Source: Anaerolineales bacterium (GTDB lineage Bacteria; Chloroflexota; Anaerolineae; Anaerolineales; E44-bin32). From it: a DNA stretch of 8,065 bases. Made by a program: the position numbers and the translations under genes. The stretch spans positions 1 to 8,065 of the forward strand of contig DAOWMX010000092.1 in assembly GCA_030642885.1 (NCBI GenBank), given 5' to 3'. Positions 1-7,182 of the stretch are shown here, piece by piece. Position 1 is the stretch's first letter; each line of letters starts with the position of its first letter. The notes beneath the pieces were generated by a model. That model saw only the letters and a program-made list of their open reading frames with translations. It searched no databases and was not told the origin of the DNA.

Positions 1-2451
1 GAATTAGTCTCTGCAGACCGAGCCGCACTTTATGATGTTGATAAAACGGAAGCAGGATATACCCCTCGCATTGCTCATGGTCTGCCGCTGCGCGACCTCG
101 GTCGGGTTGCATTCAGTTCCAATCTCCCTCTCCTACAGGAAGTCTTCTCCTCGAAGCGGGCAATCTCCACAAATGGCGAGAGCGGATCACTCGGTTTACC
201 ACTTGCCCCCGGCACTGTCGCATGTGCGCCTTGCTTAAGCGATGACAAGATCATCGGTTTGCTTTTTGCCGCAAAAGACCAAACCGATCCGTATAGCGAA
301 AAAGAATTAGAAACACTGGAAGTTCTGGCCTCGCGGGCAGCAGAGATTTTTATCTTAGCCCAACAAACCACAAGCCAGAGCTACCTACTGCATAAGCTTT
401 CTCTGCTCTACCAAGCCAGTCATGCCATCACTGGCACACTGGATCGGCAAGAAGCCATCAAGCAAACTGCAGCGCATCTGTTAAAAGCGACATCAGCTGA
501 TACTTGTGAAATATTCGCCTTCGATGAGGGCAAGGGAGAGACGTACCGGTTCCGGCAACAGCTAGGGAAATCCATGCAGCAGACTGTTGTTTCCCTTGTG
601 GCTGACAAAATGCCGGATTACCCAGTCCATCAGAAAGTGCAAAAAGAACTCAAACCCGAGATCATAAGCCTCACTCCACCTTCGGGATCCGCGAAAGATA
701 TCGCAATGCTAGAAGCGGAAGGGATCTCCACCGCCGCGATTTTCCCACTAGCCACGCGAAAAGACACCCTGGGGTTGGTCCGCCTTCTCTATAACAAGGG
801 AGGGCACGATTTAAATGAGCAGGAGCTGGAACTCGCTCAGGCAATTATCAATATCGGGACTGTCGGAATCCAGGATGCGATCCACTTCGAAACAGCAGAA
901 GCCCGAGCCAGCCAGCTACAAGAATTAAGTATAATCGGCAAGGAGATGACCTCCACACTTGACTTGGAAGTCGCTCTCCAAAAAGCGATGGAGCAATCCC
1001 AGAATCTCTTAAAAGCAGAAGCCGTTGTTCTCTTCCTGCTCGACGACGACAAAGAGAGATTGATGTTAAAAGCCAGTGGTGGCGCACGGATGAGAATTCG
1101 AGATGTTGCCATTCGACTGGAAGAGGGGATCGCGGGATGGGTCACTCGCAACAATAGCCCTTTGATTGTGAATGATGTTCGTACAAACCCCCTATATCAA
1201 AGCGCGATCGACGGGCAAACTGGCATTCTGACCACATCGGTACTGTGCGTTCCACTTCAACAGCGAGATGAGGTGCTGGGAGCGATCCAAGCCATCAATC
1301 ACCCTCGCGGTGCATTTACAGAAACAGACCAGCAACTACTAACTTCGGTTTCTTCTTGGGCTGCCGTTTCCCTCGAGAATGCCGGTTTGTTCCGGGGTGT
1401 AGCGGATGAGCGCTCGCGCCTTGAGGCCACACTGGTGGAAACAGCGGATGCTGTAGTTTTAACGGATATCAACGGTCGCATCATTCTGGTAAATCAAACT
1501 GCAGGACAAGTCTTTCGAATTAACCCTGACCTGGCAAAAGATCGCTTCGCATCTGAGATTTTCGTCGATCACCCGCTTGGTGAACTTCTAATGGAAGATG
1601 AAATCACCTTTCCAACGAGTATCGAAGTGACGACACCCACAGAACGAGTTCTCTATACGACGATCAGCGAAATCAAAGGTGTCGGACGGGTTGCGGTTAT
1701 GCAGGATATCACTGCACTTAAGCAGATCGATCGAATGCGCTCTCAACTTCTTGGCACCGCTGCCCATGATTTGAAGAACCCGCTTAACGCAATTCGTCTG
1801 GGGGCAGATTTGCTCAATGATGCCGAATTGAGCGACCAGCAGCGCAAGGCGCTTAACATGATGCAGCGCGCAACTGACAGCATGACAAATCTCATAAGCG
1901 GTTTGCTGGAAACAATTCGTGTGGAGTCAACCTCTAACATCGCCTATGAGCCCTTTCATATTCACGATTTAATCCGTAACACAATTAACGATTTACAACC
2001 TCTCTTCGATGAAAAGAAACAAACAGTCATTTACGAGCCGCCCGATGAAACACTGTTAATCGTGGGCCATGCTAGCCGCTTGAGCTCAGTCATGTCGAAT
2101 CTCTTAAGCAACTCGATAAAATACTGTGGGGATGAAGCACGGATCGAGATAAAGGTTCGCTGGGATGGGGATGAGGTAATTATCAGCGTAATCGATGATG
2201 GGCCGGGCATCCCCGAGGACGAAATACCCCGTGTATTCGATCACCTCTTCCGTGGGCGGGTTACGGTAATGGATCCAAATAATCCTATCGATGGTACGGG
2301 GCTCGGCCTTGCTCTCGCTAAAACAGTCGTCGAGCAGCACGGGGGTCGGATTTGGGTTACGAGCAAGGAGAATGAGGGGAGCACATTCAGTTTCTCCATA
2401 CCGCGCGAGCAAACTCCGAAAACCGGATCGCTCCGAAAAGAAAACGAGTAA
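1..2451 (+). CDS. Multi-GAF/PAS sensor histidine kinase (5' end outside window)
   Basis: The frame is open from base 1 with no stop, so the gene begins before the window; 816 residues are visible. The TTG at 259 lies inside the first GAF domain and is not the start. Domains in visible-residue numbering: end of GAF1 about 1-118, GAF2 about 131-290, GAF3 about 305-463 (with the GIAGWV...PLIVNDV pattern near 376-392), PAS-like about 475-575 (TDINGRIILVN), HisKA about 577-640, HATPase about 690-805. The kinase core is intact: phosphoacceptor His589 in HDLKNP (1765-1767), N box SNLLSNSIKY (2095-2124), G1 box DDGPGIP (2194-2214), and G2 box GTGLGLAL (2293-2316). No membrane segment is visible, so this part is cytoplasmic and the signal could be a small ligand or redox state sensed by GAF/PAS. 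No receiver domain and no adjacent response regulator are visible, so its partner is unknown. The family is secure; the signal is not known. Confidence 0.93.
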   Translation, partial: ELVSADRAALYDVDKTEAGYTPRIAHGLPLRDLGRVAFSSNLPLLQEVFSSKRAISTNGESGSLGLPLAPGTVACAPCLSDDKIIGLLFAAKDQTDPYSEKELETLEVLASRAAEIFILAQQTTSQSYLLHKLSLLYQASHAITGTLDRQEAIKQTAAHLLKATSADTCEIFAFDEGKGETYRFRQQLGKSMQQTVVSLVADKMPDYPVHQKVQKELKPEIISLTPPSGSAKDIAMLEAEGISTAAIFPLATRKDTLGLVRLLYNKGGHDLNEQELELAQAIINIGTVGIQDAIHFETAEARASQLQELSIIGKEMTSTLDLEVALQKAMEQSQNLLKAEAVVLFLLDDDKERLMLKASGGARMRIRDVAIRLEEGIAGWVTRNNSPLIVNDVRTNPLYQSAIDGQTGILTTSVLCVPLQQRDEVLGAIQAINHPRGAFTETDQQLLTSVSSWAAVSLENAGLFRGVADERSRLEATLVETADAVVLTDINGRIILVNQTAGQVFRINPDLAKDRFASEIFVDHPLGELLMEDEITFPTSIEVTTPTERVLYTTISEIKGVGRVAVMQDITALKQIDRMRSQLLGTAAHDLKNPLNAIRLGADLLNDAELSDQQRKALNMMQRATDSMTNLISGLLETIRVESTSNIAYEPFHIHDLIRNTINDLQPLFDEKKQTVIYEPPDETLLIVGHASRLSSVMSNLLSNSIKYCGDEARIEIKVRWDGDEVIISVIDDGPGIPEDEIPRVFDHLFRGRVTVMDPNNPIDGTGLGLALAKTVVEQHGGRIWVTSKENEGSTFSFSIPREQTPKTGSLRKENE

Positions 2452-2562
2452 TTTAACCCTCAAGCGGACGAACGTCCTTCCCGGAAAAGAAACTTATTGA
2501 TTCCATGCATCCAATTGGAACCCGTGATCGCCTACTGGTTACCAGCTCGCCTAAGATCAATT

Positions 2563-2567
2563 AAGGA
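2563..2567 (+). promoter_or_regulatory. Ribosome binding site supporting a TTG start
   Basis: AAGGA lies 9 bases before the TTG at 2577. No in-frame ATG or GTG fits better. The ATG at 2567 is in another frame. The site therefore decides the start of the endonuclease IV gene. Confidence 0.65.
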
Positions 2568-2576
2568 TGGAGAACC

Positions 2577-3422
2577 TTGGCCGTTACAGATTTTGTATTT
2601 GGAACCGTCGGAACGCCCCGCTCTACTCCCAAGAAACCCGGAGGGACCATCGGCACGATCCGTCATCTAGCTAAACTTGAACTCCTTGCGTTCGAGATTG
2701 GATGGGTCCGCTCTGTGAGAGTTTCTGAGAAAACTTGCGCAGCAATCAAGGAAACCGCTGACGAATTGGGAATGCACCTCAGCGTGCACGCGCCATATTA
2801 CATTAACTTAAATGCCGATAAGGAGGAGTGGCCAAAGGGTCGGAAGCGCCTGATGGATGCCGCCTTTTATGGCAACCTAGCTGGAGCGACGGATATCGTT
2901 TTTCATCCCGGCTCCTACTTCGGTCAACCTCCCGAGGATGTCTTGCCTCTTGCAATCCAGAGGTTGCGGGAGTGTGTAGAGGAACTACGCAATCAGGGGA
3001 ATATGGTCGTGCTGCGCCCTGAGACGATGGGCAAGGGCGCCCTGCTAGGATCACTCGATGACACGCTCGTGTTATCGAAAGAGATCGAAGGCGTCGAGCC
3101 CTGTCTTGATTTTGCTCACCTGCATGCACGAGCAGGAGACGGCTCAATCAATTCATACGCTGAATGGGTAGAAATTCTTGAGCGCTATGAGGACTACCTT
3201 GGGAAGCATGCTCTCACACGCCTTCACTGCCACCTCTCTGGCATCGAGTTTGGGCCAAAGGGAGAAAGAAATCACCTGATGCTACAAGATTCGGATTTCA
3301 ACCTCGATGCTCTACTCCGGGCGCTAAACGCATTTAATTGCGGTGGGCGGGTCCTGTGTGAAAGCCCACAAGATATGGATGTTGACGCGCTGTATATCAT
3401 GGAGACCTGGAAGAAAGTTTAG
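2577..3422 (+). CDS. nfo: Endonuclease IV family AP endonuclease (archaeal-like subtype)
   Basis: A TIM-barrel protein of 281 residues, close to the usual 280-290 of the Nfo / AP endonuclease 2 family. The family cuts DNA 5' of abasic sites in base excision repair, using three Zn ions. Motifs that match the ligand set in order: His71 (SVHAPYY), His110 (FHPGSY), Glu149 (RPETMGK), Asp178 and His181 (CLDFAHLHA), His219 (HCHLSGIEFG), Glu230 and His233 (KGERNHL), and Glu262 (LCESP). The GTVG start and the HLSGIEFGPKGE...HL block look more like archaeal and Chloroflexota members than E. coli Nfo, where the corresponding motif is DRH. Here Glu takes the place of the Asp and one residue is inserted before the His. 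The gene starts at TTG with a good ribosome binding site, 125 bases after the kinase gene on the same strand, so read-through is possible. A sugar-isomerase-like TIM barrel is the alternative, but the full ligand set favours endonuclease IV. Confidence 0.87.
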   Translation: MAVTDFVFGTVGTPRSTPKKPGGTIGTIRHLAKLELLAFEIGWVRSVRVSEKTCAAIKETADELGMHLSVHAPYYINLNADKEEWPKGRKRLMDAAFYGNLAGATDIVFHPGSYFGQPPEDVLPLAIQRLRECVEELRNQGNMVVLRPETMGKGALLGSLDDTLVLSKEIEGVEPCLDFAHLHARAGDGSINSYAEWVEILERYEDYLGKHALTRLHCHLSGIEFGPKGERNHLMLQDSDFNLDALLRALNAFNCGGRVLCESPQDMDVDALYIMETWKKV

Positions 3423-3572
3423 GGCGAAACCCTTTTCCCCGACCCTGGTTTTTCTTCGTGATGATCATGCGATCCCGATCGAAAAAGGGTCGAGAATTAA
3501 ACAAACAATCGCTCCAAATGGTTCATACACATCAGTCCACAGTTGTTATTGCCATCTCTCTCACCAATAAAC

Positions 3573-3602
3573 AGATCCTGTGGGTGCAGACCCACAGGAT
3601 CT
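3573..3602 (-). terminator. Strong hairpin between convergent genes, probable terminator
   Basis: A perfect 13-bp inverted repeat (AGATCCTGTGGGT with its exact complement) around a 4-base GCAG loop. It lies 43 bases past the stop of the minus-strand DUF5666 gene and 150 bases past the stop of the plus-strand endonuclease gene. Reading the minus strand, the stem is followed by GTTTATTGG, a weak T-rich tail. Reading the plus strand, it is followed by TCAAAACAAC, with no T run. It best serves the minus-strand gene and may also block transcription from the left. The rest of 3423-3644 shows no gene I can support. Confidence 0.65.
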
Positions 3603-3644
3603 TCAAAACAACAAGTTTCGCAAGGCCGGTTTAGGATTCTGGCA

Positions 3645-4817
3645 CTAACCAGTCTGCGAGACCAGGGGACGATCCCGCAGCACCTCTGGGCGAACATCGT
3701 CCATCCGCTCAGGTCTCACTGCCGGGGCCTTGCCCGCGCCCACACCTAAGGCGTGCAATTCGCCATTGCCGAGATCCCTTCCCACAACGAATGCAGCCAT
3801 ACCCACCTCAAGATCACCGAAGCCACTTACACTTCCATCTCGAGATTTGTATTTGGTCGAACTATCCACGGAAAAACTCTTCCGCTCTCCAGAACGAGTC
3901 TCGATCGTTAGGGAGTTTCCCCCAAGCGAGATAATCTTCCCGGAAGCGCTGACGACGTTGGGACGCTCTGGGCGGTCTTCAGGATTTCCGGCCAACACGA
4001 CCAGAGCTTGATTGGTTCCATCTTCCATCTTAATCGCGCCTACCATGGTGAACATTCCCCGCTTAAGGTCATGGATCCCGGTTACCGATCCATCGCGGCT
4101 CCTGAATTTCGTCCGCTCGCCGGTGACGAAAGTGATGCTTTCGCCTTCATTTGATTGAACGGTGAAGGTCTCCTGCCCAGGGATGACTCCCGTGATCTCA
4201 CCTGTGGTGCGGAAGATGCGGTCGCGGATATCTCCACCGGGAGCCCCTGCCGCCACAACGAGGGCGACGATGCCATTATCTTCCGTATCCACGGCACCTA
4301 CGAGGGCGGCCATATCAGTCTCGAGATCGCCCAGCTTAGTCACTTCCCCATTACGGCTGCGGAAGCGGGTGCGCTCAATGACGTTGATCGTCAGGCTGCG
4401 CCCATCCTCCGTGAGGAGTGTGAAGGAGCTATCACCTACACCGCTAACCTCGCCCTTCAAGCGCATTATGTCGGGCAGCTCTTCGGGAGTGGCCGCGAAT
4501 ACAACGGCGGCGTTAATTGTCCCATCACCACGCTCCTGGCCGACGACGATGGTGCGCATGTCAACAAGCAAATCTTCAAACTCTTGAATAGAGCCGTCGC
4601 GGCTGCGATACTCGGTATTACCTGTAACATGCACATGCACATCGGTTCCGCTGAGCGTGCGCACAGCGAACGTGTTCCCAGGGAAATCCACGTTGAGAAT
4701 AACGCCTGCAATTCGGGTCTGGTTGTCCGGTGCATCACCTTCTGCATAAGCAACTCCCACCAATCCTAAAGTAAGAGCAGCGGTCACCAGAATAATCCTC
4801 GTCCATTTAGTAAACAT
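3645..4817 (-). CDS. Exported protein with four tandem DUF5666-like repeats
   Basis: A 390-residue protein. Residues 1-25 form a Sec signal peptide: KWTR at the N-terminus, a hydrophobic core, and an AYA cleavage site before EG. There is no lipobox Cys and no later membrane segment, so it should be released outside the cytoplasmic membrane. The mature part is four beta-rich units of 82-86 residues, at about 36-119, 120-203, 204-289 and 290-365. Each begins with a G(K/E)(I/V) strand and has the core (Y/F)(R/K)SR(D/N)G(S/E) at residues 70, 152, 238 and 323. A (D)L...(D/G)M...VG segment follows, then a strand ending in VVxA. This matches what is known of DUF5666, whose function is unknown and whose small beta-barrel units resemble OB folds. 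The Arg/Asp-rich tail (366-390) is probably disordered. Start: ATG with AAGGAGG 6 bases upstream. It is transcribed alone from its own promoter. A cell-surface or binding role is only a guess. Confidence 0.88.
   Translation of the reverse strand: MFTKWTRIILVTAALTLGLVGVAYAEGDAPDNQTRIAGVILNVDFPGNTFAVRTLSGTDVHVHVTGNTEYRSRDGSIQEFEDLLVDMRTIVVGQERGDGTINAAVVFAATPEELPDIMRLKGEVSGVGDSSFTLLTEDGRSLTINVIERTRFRSRNGEVTKLGDLETDMAALVGAVDTEDNGIVALVVAAGAPGGDIRDRIFRTTGEITGVIPGQETFTVQSNEGESITFVTGERTKFRSRDGSVTGIHDLKRGMFTMVGAIKMEDGTNQALVVLAGNPEDRPERPNVVSASGKIISLGGNSLTIETRSGERKSFSVDSSTKYKSRDGSVSGFGDLEVGMAAFVVGRDLGNGELHALGVGAGKAPAVRPERMDDVRPEVLRDRPLVSQTG
3723..4712 (-). repeat. Four diverged tandem coding repeats (DUF5666 units)
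   Basis: Four consecutive units of about 246-258 bases within the exported protein gene. The best conserved block encodes (Y/F)(R/K)SR(D/N)G(S/E) at 4590-4610, 4344-4364, 4086-4106 and 3831-3851, spaced 246, 258 and 255 bases. DNA identity is modest while the protein core is nearly invariant, which suggests old duplication kept by selection rather than recent expansion. Confidence 0.8.
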
Positions 4818-4823
4818 CGCTAA

Positions 4824-4830
4824 CCTCCTT
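4824..4830 (-). promoter_or_regulatory. Strong Shine-Dalgarno of the DUF5666 gene
   Basis: AAGGAGG on the minus strand, 6 bases before the ATG at 4817. It is the best ribosome binding site in the window and fixes the start, which also gives a complete signal peptide. Confidence 0.85.
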
Positions 4831-4873
4831 CAAATTTAACTACACACATAGTTTCAAGGAAGGGCGCTAAAGG

Positions 4874-4903
4874 ATCATATCTAGGTTGTAAAAAAGCTGT
4901 AAA
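4874..4903 (-). promoter_or_regulatory. Probable sigma70-type promoter of the DUF5666 gene
   Basis: On the minus strand, TTTACA (4903-4898; 5 of 6 to TTGACA) and TATGAT (4879-4874; 5 of 6 to TATAAT) are separated by 18 bases. Transcription would start near 4867 and give a leader of about 50 bases carrying the strong ribosome binding site. It lies between the stop of the upstream kinase gene and this gene, where a promoter is needed. Confidence 0.55.
4887..4903 (-). promoter_or_regulatory. Tandem TTTACA boxes, possible response-regulator site
   Basis: The minus strand reads TTTACA, GCTTT, TTTACA: two identical 6-base boxes with an 11-base period, so both face the same side of the helix. The upstream copy coincides with the -35 element. 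Direct repeats with this spacing are typical of OmpR/PhoB-family regulators, for example the TT-ACA-type boxes of Bacillus PhoP. Only two copies exist and one lies in an A/T run, so chance is possible. Confidence 0.3.
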
Positions 4904-4925
4904 GTCGCAGGGGGGGAAAAGAGCC

Positions 4926-4946
4926 TTCCGGATCGCAATTCCAGAA
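4926..4946 (-). terminator. Weak hairpin after the deoxynucleoside kinase gene
   Basis: On the minus strand, TTCTGGA and TCCGGAA pair over 7 bp (one G-U pair, 7-base loop), 10 bases past the kinase stop, followed by GGCTCTTTTCC. The stem is short and the tail has only four T, so termination would be partial. The seven-base G/C run at 4910-4916 follows. Confidence 0.3.
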
Positions 4947-4956
4947 AACTCAAGGA

Positions 4957-5601
4957 TCAATCATCGGGAAACTGAAGTTCCTCTTTTCCGGTCAACTTGT
5001 CATGGATGCTGTCGATCACGATGTCAAGGTGTCGCGGTTGGTGGACAAAATCGAGATCGTCCGTGCGAATCGTCAGCACCGGGCAGATATCGAAGCGGTT
5101 GATCCATTCCACATACAGAGAATCGAGCAGCTCAAGGTACTCCTCGGTGATCCCCAATTCCATGTCCCTGGCACGCTGCTGGATACGCCCCATCAGAACC
5201 GACACAGGCGCCTTCAGATGTATCAAGAGGTCCGGGGAAGGCAGTTTCCCCACGATGAGGTTGAAGACCTTGCGATAGTTCGCGTAGTCGCGATCAGAAA
5301 GCGTCCCCAATTTTAGAGCAGCCCGGGCGAAAATTTCCGCGTCCTCGTATATTGAGCGGTCGATAATCGTCGAAGAGCTAGAGTCGGCCAGAGCTAGATG
5401 CTGGTCTGCGCGGTGGCCAAGGAAAAAGATATTCAGGTGAAAAGCCCAGACTGCCATATCGGCGTAAAAATCAGCGAGGTAGGGATTATCAACCACAGAT
5501 TCGTACGCAGTATTCCAACCTAACCGTTCCCCCAACCGCTCGGTGAGGGACGTTTTTCCAGATCCGATGTTTCCGGCCACGAGCACGAAATGTTTAGCCA
5601 T
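4957..5601 (-). CDS. Deoxynucleoside kinase (dGK/dAK-dCK family)
   Basis: A 214-residue soluble cytoplasmic enzyme of the dNK family (the usual size is 200-230), which moves phosphate from a nucleoside triphosphate to the 5' hydroxyl of a deoxynucleoside in the salvage pathway. P-loop GNIGSGKT at residues 10-17. Glu34 in AYESV is the likely catalytic base region. The DRSIYED motif at 81-87 (DRS) is typical for this family, and the LID-like segment QQRARDME at 141-148 supplies the Arg residues that hold phosphates. YLELLDSLYVEW (155-166) is the usual helix after the LID. Substrate choice (dG, dA, dC) cannot be read with confidence. Thymidylate kinase is less likely because it has DR-(Y/F/H) motifs and a different LID. 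Start: ATG with AAGGAG 9 bases upstream. It lies downstream of the decayed ABC ATPase on the same strand. No convincing promoter is seen in 5602-5663. Confidence 0.9.
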   Translation of the reverse strand: MAKHFVLVAGNIGSGKTSLTERLGERLGWNTAYESVVDNPYLADFYADMAVWAFHLNIFFLGHRADQHLALADSSSSTIIDRSIYEDAEIFARAALKLGTLSDRDYANYRKVFNLIVGKLPSPDLLIHLKAPVSVLMGRIQQRARDMELGITEEYLELLDSLYVEWINRFDICPVLTIRTDDLDFVHQPRHLDIVIDSIHDKLTGKEELQFPDD

Positions 5602-5663
5602 AAACCATCACTCCTTGACAGCATGAATACCCATATAAACGTCGAGTTGTGATTTTAGATTTT

Positions 5664-5928
5664 CTATGCAAGATGAGCAAACCAAGAGGGGCCAATTTCC
5701 GATAACCCCCTGAAGCAGAAAGCGGCATTAGTTTCGATATTGTCTATGGCATTGTCACCAATGAAATCCGACCTTCTCGTGAGCTTATCGAGCGCGCCGA
5801 GAACATTCAGGAGCGCACTTTTCCCACTGTCACTCGGCCCCGTCAAGGGCACGGATATCCTCTCCATCACCATATACCCGCACTAAGTCGTCGACTTCAA
5901 TTAGCCATTTTCTAGCAGCATCCATCAT
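5664..5928 (-). pseudogene. Remnant of a MacB/LolD-type ABC transporter ATPase
   Basis: The normal N-terminus is present: from ATG 5928 or 5925, preceded by GAGG, the frame reads MMDAARKWLIEVDDLVRVY then GDGEDIRALDG, as in MacB/LolD ATPases, and hits TGA at 5832-5830. In the next frame, GPSDSGKSALLNVLGALDKL (from 5840) is the Walker A region. The stretch of about 15 residues usually found between ALDG and the P-loop is missing, and both frames share the GGGG at 5841-5838, so a deletion there caused the frameshift. The Walker A second Gly is Asp. The frame then runs through degenerate sequence to a TAG at 5666-5664. The Q-loop is not recognisable, and the LSGGQ signature, Walker B and H-loop are absent. 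A functional ATPase (about 230 residues) cannot be made. It lies 48 bases after the adaptor gene, the normal place for a partner ATPase. Confidence 0.85.
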
Positions 5929-5976
5929 CAAACCTCATCGTGGGCATTAACTGAGGTCATGACCTCCCCGCCGTGA

Positions 5977-7173
5977 TCAACGCTCAATTTCGATATCGAC
6001 AAAGGCCGTCATCCCCCATCTGACTTTCTCCGGAACTTCATTCAGTTCAATGATCACTTTGTAATTTACGCCCGAACCCTCCTCCGATTTACTGGCGATG
6101 TAAACGACCTGACCCTCAACCACAATATCTGGCAACGCGTCAAAAGTGGTGGTTGCGAAGTCGCCGATCGCGATTTGCACAGCATCGATCTCGTTCAGGT
6201 CCGTAGTCTCCACCCATAGAGTTTGCAAATCTGCCAATACAACAAGAGGCTGCCCGGGCGCGACCCACTCCTTGTCTTGTGGGTACACATCACTAACCGT
6301 CCCGGCGAAAGGTGCTTCCAAAACGAGCAACGAGAGGGCGGCCTCAGCCGCTTTTACATGAGCCTGCGCAGCGGCTACCCGCGCCTCAGCTCGCTCGAGA
6401 GTTTCGGGATCCGGCCCGTCCTTAACCCTTTCCCAATTCTGTTCAGCAACGCCGAGTTCCGCCTCGGTTATCGAAAGCTTGGCGTCGAGAATGGATTGCT
6501 CCGTCTCATCTGGATAGCCTAAATACCAGTTAAGTCTCCTCAGGGCGGCATCGCGGGCGCTGCGTGCAGAAGATAGTCCGATCAACGCCATCGCTCGTTG
6601 GGCGTCGTCCTCGGGTCGACCCGAGTAATGGTCGTAATTGCCTTTTGCTCGATCGACCTCCTCCTCCGCAAGCACGAGACCGGCTTGTGCAGAGTCGATC
6701 GTGGATTGGCTGGCGCGATTACCTTCCTGCTGGACACGCCAGTTATACTCTGCATCTTCAAGCGCATCCTGTGCATTCGCGAAGGAAAGCTGTGTCTGCG
6801 CACTGACAAGAGCAGAAGTGCGGTGCACCTCATCCAGGCTTTGGTTTGCGAGGATGAGTTCTAGGCGAGCAGTCTCCAGGGCAGCATGAGCCTGTTCTCT
6901 TCCCTTTAGAGCCATCAGGGTTGTCCCCTTCTCAACCATCTCCCCCTCTTCAACCATGATTACATCAACAACGCCTGGAGTCGGGAAACTCAAGACAACC
7001 CTTTTTGAAGGGATCACAATACCCGTGGCACTGACAATGGACTGAAATTCCTCAAGAATGTCGCTGTTGGACTCCTCGGTTAAGTCAGGAGTGCTTTGAC
7101 TGCACGCCGGAAGAAAGAGAAGCGCTGTAATCACCAGAAGATACGTAGCTCGCAGACCTCTTTTGTTATTCAT
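5977..7173 (-). CDS. Lipoprotein membrane-fusion adaptor of an ABC exporter (HlyD/MacA-like)
   Basis: A 398-residue periplasmic adaptor type protein (numbered from the ATG at 7173). The N-terminus is basic (NNKRGLR), then a hydrophobic stretch ends in LPAC, with Cys24 as a probable lipidation site; Pro at -2 is less usual. The order is classical: first biotinyl-lipoyl half about 52-90 (FPTPGVVDVIMVEEGEMVEKG), a long Ala/Glu-rich alpha-helical coiled-coil hairpin about 93-283, second lipoyl half about 285-314 (LEAPFAGTVSDV, WVAPGQPLV), then a beta-barrel to the C-terminus (WVETTDLNEID, FVDIEIE). Such proteins work with MacB-like permeases and ATPases in export or drug efflux. Here both partners next to it are broken, yet this frame is intact over its full length. 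It may act with a transporter elsewhere or may be a recent orphan. The start is chosen by ribosome binding site spacing. Confidence 0.9.
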   Translation of the reverse strand: MNNKRGLRATYLLVITALLFLPACSQSTPDLTEESNSDILEEFQSIVSATGIVIPSKRVVLSFPTPGVVDVIMVEEGEMVEKGTTLMALKGREQAHAALETARLELILANQSLDEVHRTSALVSAQTQLSFANAQDALEDAEYNWRVQQEGNRASQSTIDSAQAGLVLAEEEVDRAKGNYDHYSGRPEDDAQRAMALIGLSSARSARDAALRRLNWYLGYPDETEQSILDAKLSITEAELGVAEQNWERVKDGPDPETLERAEARVAAAQAHVKAAEAALSLLVLEAPFAGTVSDVYPQDKEWVAPGQPLVVLADLQTLWVETTDLNEIDAVQIAIGDFATTTFDALPDIVVEGQVVYIASKSEEGSGVNYKVIIELNEVPEKVRWGMTAFVDIEIER

Positions 7174-7182
7174 GTTCAACCA

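Noticed and set aside
2104..2463. A 119-codon minus-strand frame opposite the kinase ATPase domain
   Set aside because: The plus-strand frame carries the N, G1 and G2 boxes here. The antisense product resembles no family and has no ribosome binding site of note.
2466..2477. GGACG-AA-CGTCC inverted repeat just after the kinase stop
   Set aside because: The 2-base loop is too tight, the stem is only 5 bp and no T run follows. It is not a credible terminator.
3429..3490. ACCCTTTT and AAAAGGGT as a long-range stem after the endonuclease gene
   Set aside because: The 8-bp stem would enclose a 46-base loop, and the T run lies inside the loop rather than after the stem. Chance pairing is likely.
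3497..3749. Short open frames on both strands in the convergent gap
   Set aside because: They have no ribosome binding site, no domain, overlap the hairpin and partly run into the DUF5666 gene.
4155..4769. A 204-codon open frame on the plus strand inside the DUF5666 gene
   Set aside because: It is antisense to a gene with signal peptide, ribosome binding site and clear repeats. It has no recognisable domain, and its length follows from the repeated codon pattern on the other strand.
4910..4916. Run of seven G as a phase-variation tract
   Set aside because: It lies between genes, upstream of the -35 box and outside any frame. Changes in its length would not switch a protein on or off, though a small effect on the promoter cannot be excluded.
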